This document shows, in pieces, positions 7,313-14,488 of a DNA stretch of 20,171 nt (within the stretch, counting starts at the first letter, position 1; the number at the start of each line of letters is the position of its first letter). The stretch is from Desulfuromonadaceae bacterium GWC2_58_13. Lineage in GTDB: Bacteria > Desulfobacterota > Desulfuromonadia > Desulfuromonadales > Trichloromonadaceae. The stretch covers positions 205 to 20,375 of the forward strand of contig MHXM01000084.1 in the NCBI GenBank assembly GCA_001825565.1. Reading direction: 5' to 3'. The position numbers and the translations under genes are program-made. A model generated the notes under the pieces. The model was not told where the DNA came from. It was given only the letters and a program-made list of their open reading frames with translations, and did no database searches.

Positions 7313-7328
7313 AGCAGAACCCGTGCCA
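7313..7328 (-). promoter_or_regulatory. Sigma-54 promoter of nifV
   Basis: TGGCACGGGTTCTGCT read on the minus strand has the -24 GG and -12 GC separated by exactly ten bases, with a perfect TGGCACG element. The start of transcription would be near 7302, giving a leader of about 100 bases before nifV. Nif genes are classic sigma-54 targets. An upstream activator site was not identified. Confidence 0.75.
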
Positions 7329-7432
7329 AAAGCTAAAAGCTTTAATTTCGGCAACTTACCAATTGATGCACTCCGCTTGTGCCAAACAATAGAACAGCAC
7401 TGCCTAAATTCCTCTCGTGCGCCATCGAAAGA

Positions 7433-9157
7433 TTATTTATCGTACGACATGGGCAACAAGGACGAATTTCGGCGCAAGGTAAATTGCTGCAGAAACCGTC
7501 TCAGGTCGCTGGCCTGACTGGCCAGCTCTTCCGCCGCCGCCGCGCTTTCTTCGGCATTGGCGGTATTCTGCTGGGTGACCTGGTCGATTTGACCCAAGCC
7601 GATGTTGATTTCCGAAATCCCCTGGGCCTGTTCGTTGGACGAATCCGCAATTTCCGCTATCAGGTCGGTCACCTTGCCGATATCGTTGACGATTCCATGG
7701 AGTGCTTCGGCGGTTTTGTCGGCAATCCGCGAACCGGAAGCAACCTTCTGCACCGACCCATCGATCAACTCGGCGGTTTCCCGGGCCGCCTTGGCGCTTC
7801 GAGCCGCCAGGCTGCGCACCTCTTCGGCAACCACCGCGAATCCCTTGCCGTGCTGACCGGCCCGGGCCGCCTCGACCGCCGCGTTGAGGGCCAGCAGATT
7901 GGTCTGGAAGGCGATTTCGTCGATCGTCTTGATGATCTTGGAAATATTCTGACTGGAAGCGTTGATCTCCCCCATCGCCTCGATCATCTCCAGCATGTGG
8001 GAATTGCCTGCCTCGGCGGATTTCCGCGACTGCTCCGCCAATTGATTGGCCTGGGTTGCATTTTCGGCATTGCTGCGGGTCTGCGACCCCAGTTCGTTCA
8101 TGGTGCTGGTAATCTGCTCCAATGACGCAGCGGACTCGGTGGCCCCCTGCGAAAGCGACTGGCTGGCATCGGAAACCTGATGGCTCCCCGAATCGATCTG
8201 CTCGCCAACAACCATAACCTGGCTCATCAGGCCATTAAGGTCGTCGCCCACCTTTTTCAATGAATGACGGATGACGTCGTCCTGATCACTGGGTTGCACC
8301 GCAAAGGTCAGATCCCCGGCAGCAAGCTTTTCCAGACTCCCGACGATTTCCGTTTCAAGGGTGGCAACGAAACCATCGATGGCCTGGGCCATCTGGCCGA
8401 TTTCATCATTCTGGCGGATATCGAGCCGCTGACCGAGATGGCCTTTCCCCAGTTCACGCATGAGCGATACCAGCCGTTCCAACGGCCGGCGCACCATGCG
8501 GCCCAGCAGCAGCATGACCCCAACCGTCGCGATAAACAGTCCGCCGACGCCGGTGACCACCCCGGTCAGAATGCTCTCCTTCCGGGACTCGCTCAAGGAG
8601 GCGGCTACTTTTTTTTCGCCCTGGCGCAGCTTGTCCAGACTGAATCGCACGTAAAGAATGCCGGCAACCTCGCCAACCTGGGAATCTTCGTGACATTCCA
8701 GACATTTCTGCTCCAGGATCTGGGGACGCAGCAGCAGCAGGGAATCGCCCTCTTCCTGCTCGAAAATTTCAGCAGAATGTCCGATCCGGCCAATCAGCGC
8801 TGCGGTAAAGCCAGCGCTGCTCTTCTGACTTGAATAATGAATCGCTCCGTTCGGCTCCGTCAAGCCGACCTCAAGCACACCGGGCACCTTGCCCAGGCCA
8901 TCGATCAATTCGGCAAAGATATCCATTTCACCCCGTTCGAGCGAACCGCCGGTCCCGGTCTCCAGACTCGAAAAAACGCTGTGCGCCTGATCATTCGCGG
9001 CCTCCCGCAAAACCGCAAGGGATTCGGCGCCGCTCTCTTCAAGCAGACGATTGCTGCGCAGAGTGGTAACGGCGGTGCCGACCGAAAACACCGCGAGCAG
9101 AACCAGGGAGAGAAATCCGCCCACCTTGGCCTGAATGCTTTGAGTGTTTAAAAACAT
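7433..9157 (-). CDS. Chemoreceptor with periplasmic c-type heme domain (MCP 1)
   Basis: This 574-residue methyl-accepting chemotaxis protein has a membrane helix at about 12-31, a periplasmic sensor domain at 32-195, a second helix at about 196-218, a HAMP domain (219-272) plus a second HAMP-like segment (273-315), and a long cytoplasmic hairpin. The conserved tip is DEIAFQTNLLALNAAVEAARAG at about 413-434. The sensor contains CLECH (C152-C155-H156), a covalent heme c motif. Geobacter sulfurreducens receptors with periplasmic PAS-like heme c domains are known and this layout resembles them. ATG 9157 is chosen because AAGGAG lies eight bases upstream; the frame stays open to 9301 but without a better start. 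No CheR-binding pentapeptide is visible at the C-terminus (LLPMSYDK). The likely input is redox state or a small gas. Confidence 0.92.
   Translation of the reverse strand: MFLNTQSIQAKVGGFLSLVLLAVFSVGTAVTTLRSNRLLEESGAESLAVLREAANDQAHSVFSSLETGTGGSLERGEMDIFAELIDGLGKVPGVLEVGLTEPNGAIHYSSQKSSAGFTAALIGRIGHSAEIFEQEEGDSLLLLRPQILEQKCLECHEDSQVGEVAGILYVRFSLDKLRQGEKKVAASLSESRKESILTGVVTGVGGLFIATVGVMLLLGRMVRRPLERLVSLMRELGKGHLGQRLDIRQNDEIGQMAQAIDGFVATLETEIVGSLEKLAAGDLTFAVQPSDQDDVIRHSLKKVGDDLNGLMSQVMVVGEQIDSGSHQVSDASQSLSQGATESAASLEQITSTMNELGSQTRSNAENATQANQLAEQSRKSAEAGNSHMLEMIEAMGEINASSQNISKIIKTIDEIAFQTNLLALNAAVEAARAGQHGKGFAVVAEEVRSLAARSAKAARETAELIDGSVQKVASGSRIADKTAEALHGIVNDIGKVTDLIAEIADSSNEQAQGISEINIGLGQIDQVTQQNTANAEESAAAAEELASQASDLRRFLQQFTLRRNSSLLPMSYDK
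7791..7920 (-). repeat. MCP signalling-tip repeat, copy 1
   Basis: This is a roughly 130-base block encoding the receptor tip. It is nearly identical at DNA level to 9953-10082 and closely similar to 12149-12278. It reflects conserved coding sequence in paralogous receptors and offers homology for recombination or gene conversion. Confidence 0.7.
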
Positions 9158-9223
9158 GATATTTCTCCTTGCTGGCAAGCTGGCATCTTCGCGCAAAATC
9201 TGAACGTTCGGATCAAAGCAAAA

Positions 9224-9240
9224 AGCAACTACCATACCCA
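9224..9240 (-). promoter_or_regulatory. Possible sigma-54 promoter of MCP 1
   Basis: On the minus strand GGGTATGGTAGTTGCT has GG-N10-GC spacing and a good TTGCT -12 element, but a poor -24 element (GGGTAT against TGGCAC). It lies about 70 bases before the MCP 1 start codon. Such spacing occurs by chance, so this is tentative. Confidence 0.35.
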
Positions 9241-9445
9241 AACACCAAGCGAACAGATTGATTTTCCACTTCTTTTTACCTCGACAAGCCCAGGACGACA
9301 ATGGATTAAAGATGATTTCGATAAATTTCGCACACTTACACTTAGCGATGCAGTCGTCAATATTTCTTGCTTACTACACCGAACTAATGTGCCTTTGCTT
9401 AAGCGGGCCAGCGATCCTCGCGGGCGCCAAAAGGTGGAAAAGCAA

Positions 9446-9486
9446 AGGCCTGTTTTCTGACAGCTTGGGTGTCAAAAAGCAGGCCT
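9446..9486 (-). terminator. Long hairpin, probable terminator of MCP 2
   Basis: Arms 9446-9462 and 9470-9486 pair over 17 positions with one mismatch and one G-U, around a 7-base loop. On the minus strand it is followed by TTGCTTTTCC. It lies about 70 bases beyond the MCP 2 stop. The T-tract is imperfect, so termination is likely but not certain. Confidence 0.6.
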
Positions 9487-9555
9487 CGATGAGAAAAGTG
9501 TGCAGTCGCTGTGGTGCTTTCGTTCTTTTCGTATCGGAATGGGGTTTATGCCGGA

Positions 9556-11442
9556 TCACCCCCAGCCGATCTGCATTGGATCCTCCTCCCGATCGCCGGC
9601 ATCGAAACCGGGAGTGGGGAATCCCTGCTGTTCGCCGATGACAAACCGCGCCAGCATCTGCCGCAACTTATCGGCCTGATGGGAAAGCTCTTCAGCGGCC
9701 GAAGCACTTTCCTCGGCACTGGCGGTGTTCTGCTGGGTGACCTGGTCAATTTGTCCGAGGCCGGTGTTGACCTGAGAAATTCCTTCCGCCTGCTCGTGGG
9801 AAGCCGCGTTGATTTCACCGACAAGATCACTGACTTTGCCGATGACACAGACAATTTCGTCCAGTGCCTTGGCGGTGGCGTCGGCAATCCGGGAACCGTT
9901 CTGCGATTTGCTCACCGCGCCGTCAATCAGCTGGGCGGTTTCCTGGGCGGCCTTGGCGCTTCGGGCCGCCAGGCTGCGCACCTCTTCGGCGACCACCGCG
10001 AAGCCCTTGCCGTGCTGACCGGCCCGGGCCGCCTCGACTGCCGCGTTGAGCGCCAGCAGATTGGTCTGAAAGGCGATTTCGTCGATCACCTTGATGATTT
10101 TCGAAATATTCTTGCTGGCATCGTTGATTTCCCCCATTGCGGAAACCATGTTGACCATCTGGACATTGCCGTTCTTGGCGAAATCCTTGGCCTGGCTGGC
10201 CAAGCGGTTGGCCTGTACCGCGTTGTCGGCATTGAGCCGGGTCTGCGAGGCCAGTTCGTTGAGGGAAGCGGAAATTTCTTCGAGGGAGCTGGCCGAAGTG
10301 CTGGCGCCTTCGGAAAGACCTTGGCTCGACGAGGCGACCTGGGCACTGCTGGAGGAAATCTGGTGCGAAGCCAATTGAATCTGACCGAGCACCAGATTCA
10401 TGTCGGCGGCCATTTTTTGCAGGGCGCCGCGAACTTTGTCCTGCGGATCGACCGGGTGAACTTCAACGACGAGATCGCCCCTGGCCATTTTCTCCAGGGC
10501 TCCGACCACTTCCCGTTCAAGATTCTCGGCGAAATCGTTCAACGCGCGGGCCATGTCGGAAAACTCATCGTTGCGCCACCCCACGTCGAGACGGGCGTGG
10601 ACCCGGCCGTTTTTAAGTTCTTCCGCCATGACCACGGTTTTTTTCAGCGGGACAATGATATTGCTGGCAAAGCGGATAAAAAGCGCCGCCAGCACCACAA
10701 CCGTAACCAGAAAAGTAATCGACAAAAAGGTACGCGCCTGGCCGGCTTTTTCTTCCAGTGCTCCCCCGGCTTCACCGGCGATGCGGTCCGCCTCATTGGA
10801 GGCTTTCTGCAATTCAATACGATTTGCCTCGACCTGCTTGCCAATATTGGCGGACATCTCCCCCAGGGTTTGGGAAATAAACCAGTACATCCCGGTCATG
10901 GCCACCACGGTCGAACCCTGCTTGCGAACGAAGGCATCGCTGCCCGGGGTTTCGGCGAAAATTTCGGGAAGTTCGAATTCGAGCAGTACCGCCACGTCGT
11001 TAAAATTGCCGACCACCTGATCACCCACGGTGATGCCGTTGGTGCCGGGCACCACCGTGTCGGCCCCGGCCACGCTCTTGACCACCTCGGCTCGTTTGGC
11101 CAATGCCTGGGCTTCCTTGATGATCGTTTCGGCGTTGATTCCTTTCTTGTGACCGTTGGTCCCCTCGACCACCAATTGCTGCAGGTCGATCAACCCCTCG
11201 TTGAGATTGCTCAGAATCCGCGCCTGCTCCTCGCTCCGCAACGCGACGTCGGTCGTGCGGGCATAGGCAGCCCGGGACTCACCGACCTGCCGCAGGGCTG
11301 TCGTCCCGGTTTGAGTCAACTGGGAACTGACCCAGTATCCGATACCGCCAAGAATCAGGAGCCCGGCCAACCCGATGACACTGATCAATGCCATTTTTAA
11401 AAAAATGTTCCATCGGCGGGGCAGATTTTCATTGGTTGACAT
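9556..11442 (-). CDS. Chemoreceptor with helical periplasmic domain (MCP 2)
   Basis: This 628-residue methyl-accepting chemotaxis protein has a first membrane helix at about 16-37, a predicted mostly helical periplasmic domain at 38-237, a second helix at about 238-258, a HAMP domain and a second HAMP-like segment (VVGALEKMARGDL), then the conserved signalling tip DEIAFQTNLLALNAAVEAARAG. Unlike its two neighbours it has no CxxCH motif, so its ligand differs; the sensor resembles no domain I can name with confidence and may be a helical-bundle type. ATG 11442 is chosen because AGGAG lies about nine bases upstream; ATG 11460 is less likely. A good sigma-54 promoter lies about 100 bases upstream (11537-11552). 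The gene is isolated from MCP 3 by a strong terminator, so it is its own transcription unit. Confidence 0.92.
   Translation of the reverse strand: MSTNENLPRRWNIFLKMALISVIGLAGLLILGGIGYWVSSQLTQTGTTALRQVGESRAAYARTTDVALRSEEQARILSNLNEGLIDLQQLVVEGTNGHKKGINAETIIKEAQALAKRAEVVKSVAGADTVVPGTNGITVGDQVVGNFNDVAVLLEFELPEIFAETPGSDAFVRKQGSTVVAMTGMYWFISQTLGEMSANIGKQVEANRIELQKASNEADRIAGEAGGALEEKAGQARTFLSITFLVTVVVLAALFIRFASNIIVPLKKTVVMAEELKNGRVHARLDVGWRNDEFSDMARALNDFAENLEREVVGALEKMARGDLVVEVHPVDPQDKVRGALQKMAADMNLVLGQIQLASHQISSSSAQVASSSQGLSEGASTSASSLEEISASLNELASQTRLNADNAVQANRLASQAKDFAKNGNVQMVNMVSAMGEINDASKNISKIIKVIDEIAFQTNLLALNAAVEAARAGQHGKGFAVVAEEVRSLAARSAKAAQETAQLIDGAVSKSQNGSRIADATAKALDEIVCVIGKVSDLVGEINAASHEQAEGISQVNTGLGQIDQVTQQNTASAEESASAAEELSHQADKLRQMLARFVIGEQQGFPTPGFDAGDREEDPMQIGWG
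9953..10082 (-). repeat. MCP signalling-tip repeat, copy 2
   Basis: This is the second copy of the 130-base receptor-tip block, differing from copy 1 (7791-7920) at only a few visible positions. The surrounding sensor-encoding DNA is unrelated, so similarity is confined to the signalling module. Confidence 0.7.
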
Positions 11443-11536
11443 TTTTGTTGCTCCTGGCATGGATTATTTAATCTTTCGACTTATTAATAAAATTAAATTA
11501 AATTCAACTAGATACACACATTTATATAAAATAAAA

Positions 11537-11552
11537 TGCAAATTCCGCACCA
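11537..11552 (-). promoter_or_regulatory. Sigma-54 promoter of MCP 2
   Basis: On the minus strand TGGTGCGGAATTTGCA has GG-N10-GC spacing and a perfect TTGCA -12 element; the -24 element TGGTGC is close to consensus. It lies about 95 bases before the MCP 2 start in an AT-rich intergenic region, downstream of the MCP 3 terminator. Confidence 0.6.
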
Positions 11553-11645
11553 ACGGAAAAACCCCGCTCCGTTCAAAATGCGCTCCATTAAATAGGCCAA
11601 TTAGCCAATTTAATGGTAATAGGCCGTTATTTGACCGATGCCCCC

Positions 11646-11684
11646 AAAAAAAAGCGGCAGGAGACTATAGCTCCTGCCGTTTTT
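11646..11684 (-). terminator. Bidirectional intrinsic terminator after MCP 3
   Basis: A 9-bp perfect stem (CGGCAGGAG at 11655-11663 with CTCCTGCCG at 11671-11679) has a 7-base loop. It is flanked by A8 at 11646-11653 and T5 at 11680-11684, so on the minus strand it ends with an eight-T run. It lies just downstream of the MCP 3 stop at 11710 and ends the hydrogenase-chemoreceptor operon. Confidence 0.9.
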
Positions 11685-11709
11685 CAAGTTTCCATTATTG
11701 TCTGTGTCG

Positions 11710-13509
11710 TCAGAAATCAAACTTACCGTCGACATACTCAACCTGACGCCTGGGGGGGCCCTCGACCGTCCCGCTCGCCGATTCGCCGCCTGAACGCATC
11801 CGGTTTCCCCCCACGGCATGTTCCTGGTCTCTGAGCAGGAACGAGGAAAGCATCTCTCGTAACAGGCTGGCCTGGCCGGAAAGTTCTTCCGCGGCAGCCG
11901 CGCTCTGTTCGGCCGTGGCCGTGTTCTTCTGGTTTACCTCGTCGACCTGGCCCAACCCTTGGTTGACCTGGGAAATTCCTTGCGCCTGTTCGTTGGACGC
12001 GGCCGCGATCTCGGCCACCAAATCGGTCACCTTGCTCACGCCCCCAACAATTTGGCTGAGCGCCAGGGACGTGCGGTCGGCAATCCGGGATCCCGACTCC
12101 ACTTTTTTGACCGAACCCTCGATCAGCTCGGTGGTTTCCTGGGCGGCCTTGGCGCTGCGGCCCGCCAGATTACGGACCTCTTCGGCGACCACGGCAAACC
12201 CCTTGCCGTGCTGCCCGGCCCGGGCGGCTTCAACTGCCGCATTGAGGGCCAGCAGGTTGGTCTGGAACGCGATTTCGTCGATTACCTTGATAATCCTGGA
12301 AATACTCTGACTCGACGTATTGATTTCGCCCATGGCCGCCACCATTTCGACCATCTGCGCGTTGCCATTTTCCGCGGCATCCCTGGCCCGGGTGGCCAGC
12401 TGGTTGGCCAGTGCGGCATTTTCGGCGTTGCTTCGGGTCTGGGAGGCCAATTCATTCATCGATGCGGAAATTTGTTCGAGGGAGCTGGCCGCCAGGGTTG
12501 CCGCATTGGAAAGATCCTGGCTGGAGTCGGCCACCTGACTGCTTCCCGATGAAATCTGTTCGCCGGTGACGTTGATCTGGGTCATGATCCGATTGAGGTC
12601 GGCTCCCAGGGTCTTCAGGCAGCCACGCATGACGTCAGCTTCGTCCCGGGGCTCGGCATTAAAAGTCAGGTCGCCTTTGGCCAGTCGCTCAAGCACGGCA
12701 ACCACCTCGTTCTGCAGGCTGACAGCCAAGGAATCCATGGCCCGGGCGGTATCGCCGATTTCATCCTGTTGATCCATGTTAAGCGGTTCGACATGATGTC
12801 CCTTGGCCATTTCTTCCATCATCCGTTTCAGGCGCAACAAGGGCTGGCGCACTTGCCGGCCTACCAGCCAGAAAACGCCGAGGCAGGCCATCAGAAGCCC
12901 TCCCAGTCCCGCGAGCAGACCGGTCAGCACGCTACGTCCCCGGGCCGCCGACATGGCGGCTTCCATATCGTTGGCGGCCCGGTGCAAATCCGTCAGATCG
13001 TAGCGGACATAGAGGATACCCGAAAGGTCGCCCAGCTTGCTACGGGTGTGGCAACGCAAACAGTCGGCTTCCATGAGATGGGCTTCCGCCAGAATCAGTG
13101 AATCGCCCACTTCCTTTTCCGACAATTCGCCCTTCCGGGCGGCAACGTCAGCAAAGGCGCTGGCGTCGAAATCCTGCTTGACCCGTTCGGATTGACTCGA
13201 ATAAGCGATTTTACCCTGGGCATCGGTCAAGCCGATTTCCTGCACTCCGGGCAAACCGGCGAGGTCGATGATCAAGGTTCGAAACCCTTCCATCTCGCCA
13301 CGCTCCAGAGACCCCCTGGCGCCCAGCTCGGAGCTGCGGAACACACTTTGAGCCCGCTCGTACACGGCCTTTTTCAGAGCGGAAATCGAGTTCGCCGAGG
13401 TATCGCCCAACACGCCGAGGGTCTGCGAGGTGCTGACCCAGGTGACCACCCCGAAAGCGATCGCCAGAATCAGCGCCAGCACGGCTCCTACCTTGAGTTG
13501 AATATTCAT
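11710..13509 (-). CDS. Chemoreceptor with periplasmic c-type heme domain (MCP 3), hydrogenase-linked
   Basis: This 599-residue methyl-accepting chemotaxis protein has a membrane helix at about 5-27, a periplasmic sensor at 28-192 with the heme c motif CLRCH (C150-C153-H154), a second helix at about 193-217, a HAMP plus second HAMP-like segment, and the conserved tip DEIAFQTNLLALNAAVEAARAG at about 410-431. Its sensor aligns by eye with MCP 1 (shared GSLERGEM, GLT-x-x-G-x-I-x-YSSQ, GDSL and GILYVR), so the two are paralogs. It begins 29 bases after the hydrogenase small-subunit stop with no terminator or promoter between, so it is probably the third gene of that operon. The Shine-Dalgarno-like AAGGAG is unusually far (about 14 bases) from ATG 13509. 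It is a likely redox or H2-linked receptor. Confidence 0.93.
   Translation of the reverse strand: MNIQLKVGAVLALILAIAFGVVTWVSTSQTLGVLGDTSANSISALKKAVYERAQSVFRSSELGARGSLERGEMEGFRTLIIDLAGLPGVQEIGLTDAQGKIAYSSQSERVKQDFDASAFADVAARKGELSEKEVGDSLILAEAHLMEADCLRCHTRSKLGDLSGILYVRYDLTDLHRAANDMEAAMSAARGRSVLTGLLAGLGGLLMACLGVFWLVGRQVRQPLLRLKRMMEEMAKGHHVEPLNMDQQDEIGDTARAMDSLAVSLQNEVVAVLERLAKGDLTFNAEPRDEADVMRGCLKTLGADLNRIMTQINVTGEQISSGSSQVADSSQDLSNAATLAASSLEQISASMNELASQTRSNAENAALANQLATRARDAAENGNAQMVEMVAAMGEINTSSQSISRIIKVIDEIAFQTNLLALNAAVEAARAGQHGKGFAVVAEEVRNLAGRSAKAAQETTELIEGSVKKVESGSRIADRTSLALSQIVGGVSKVTDLVAEIAAASNEQAQGISQVNQGLGQVDEVNQKNTATAEQSAAAAEELSGQASLLREMLSSFLLRDQEHAVGGNRMRSGGESASGTVEGPPRRQVEYVDGKFDF
12149..12278 (-). 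repeat. MCP signalling-tip repeat, copy 3
   Basis: This is the third copy of the receptor-tip block. It is more diverged from copies 1 (7791-7920) and 2 (9953-10082) than they are from each other, for example ACGGACC in place of GCGCACC near 12172. Confidence 0.65.
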
Positions 13510-13538
13510 AGGTTTTGTGTTCTCTCCTTGATATCCGG

Positions 13539-14453
13539 TCAGACCGTTTCCGGTTTTTCATTGAGTCGATAAAACGGGAAAGCAGGATCTTTGGCGAACT
13601 CCGGACGGGCGCAGCCGATGCAGACTGCTCGACCGCGAATACACCAGTTGACGCCGCCGTTCCAACCCCGGCTCGAACAGTCCGAATGGGTGACAACGCC
13701 CTGACAGCCGAGCTTGAACAGGCAACCCGCATCGCCCGGATGAAGCGCAAATTTCTTTGCCTGGTAGTTGGCAAAATAGGGACACTGTTCGTGCAGCAAC
13801 TGGCCATAGGTTCGCTTGGGACGACGGAATTCGTCAAGCTCGGGTATCCCGACCTTCAACACCTGCACCAGGTTGCCGACAATCCACGCGGGATGGGGGG
13901 GGCATCCCGGCAGGTGAATCAGCGGAACCTGAATCCCGGCCCGCTCCAGCGCCTCGGACACCGCGGCCGCACCGGTCAGATTGGGCGGCGCGGCCGGGAT
14001 GCCGCCGAAAGAGGCACAGGCGCCGACGCTGACCACCGCTTTCGCCTTGCTGGCGGCGCGGGTCAACAGGCTGACGAAATTTTCTTCGGCGATCCGGCAG
14101 GCTTCCGGCATGCCGAGTGGGACAGCCCCTTCCACCACCAGAATGTAACCGCCGGCCTCGATGGCCCTAGCCATGGCCTCCTTGGCCGCCTCACCGGTCG
14201 CCGCCGACAGGGTCTGATGGAAATAGAGGGAAAGATAGCGGGTCACCAGATCGGCCGGCCCGGGGCTTTCACTATTGAGGAGGCTGACCGAACAGCCGCT
14301 GCACGATTGCCCCTGCAACCAGAGGATCGGCGCCCGCCCGGTGGCCATCTCCTCAAGGGCCTCGGCCACCGTCGGCAACAGCGCCGGCCCCATGCCCATG
14401 GCCGCCACCAGCAATCCGGCATCTTTAAGAAATGTTCTTCTGGAGATATTCAT
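13539..14453 (-). CDS. [NiFe] hydrogenase small subunit, Tat-exported
   Basis: This 304-residue electron-transfer subunit of a periplasmic uptake-type hydrogenase begins with a Tat signal (SRRTFLK at 4-10, hydrophobic stretch 12-30). Cluster ligands are visible. Proximal: C51, C54, C146, C184. Distal: H221, C224, C244, C250. Medial: C259, C271, C278, C281. The fourth medial cysteine (NWC at 269-271) replaces the proline of classic [3Fe-4S] enzymes, so all three clusters are predicted [4Fe-4S], as in [NiFeSe] HysB proteins, which it resembles (LWLQGQ-C-x-GCSVSLLNS; NGGVNWC). There is no C-terminal membrane anchor. ATG 14453 is chosen for its AAAGGA site; an in-frame TTG at 14471 is unlikely. 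It follows the large subunit by 35 bases and precedes MCP 3 by 29. Confidence 0.93.
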   Translation of the reverse strand: MNISRRTFLKDAGLLVAAMGMGPALLPTVAEALEEMATGRAPILWLQGQSCSGCSVSLLNSESPGPADLVTRYLSLYFHQTLSAATGEAAKEAMARAIEAGGYILVVEGAVPLGMPEACRIAEENFVSLLTRAASKAKAVVSVGACASFGGIPAAPPNLTGAAAVSEALERAGIQVPLIHLPGCPPHPAWIVGNLVQVLKVGIPELDEFRRPKRTYGQLLHEQCPYFANYQAKKFALHPGDAGCLFKLGCQGVVTHSDCSSRGWNGGVNWCIRGRAVCIGCARPEFAKDPAFPFYRLNEKPETV

Positions 14454-14488
14454 AACGGATCCTTTTTGCAAGTCAGGACCCCGCTGCC

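Larger units (their letters stand above)
9158..9555. other. Intergenic region between two chemoreceptors (398 bp)
   Basis: No credible gene is present; frames crossing it lack ribosome binding sites and family resemblance. It contains the long hairpin at 9446-9486 (end of the MCP 2 transcript) and a weaker sigma-54-like site at 9224-9240 that could serve MCP 1. The rest shows no recognisable structure. Confidence 0.6.

Noticed and set aside
7329..7343. AAAGCT-AAA-AGCTTT mini-hairpin after MCP 1 as a terminator
   Set aside because: Six A/T-rich pairs with a three-base loop are too weak, and it abuts the nifV -24 element; the leader terminator at 7222-7252 is a better candidate.
9511..11400. 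629-residue plus-strand frame antisense to MCP 2
   Set aside because: It mirrors a clear chemoreceptor gene in GC-rich DNA, has no ribosome binding site and no family resemblance.
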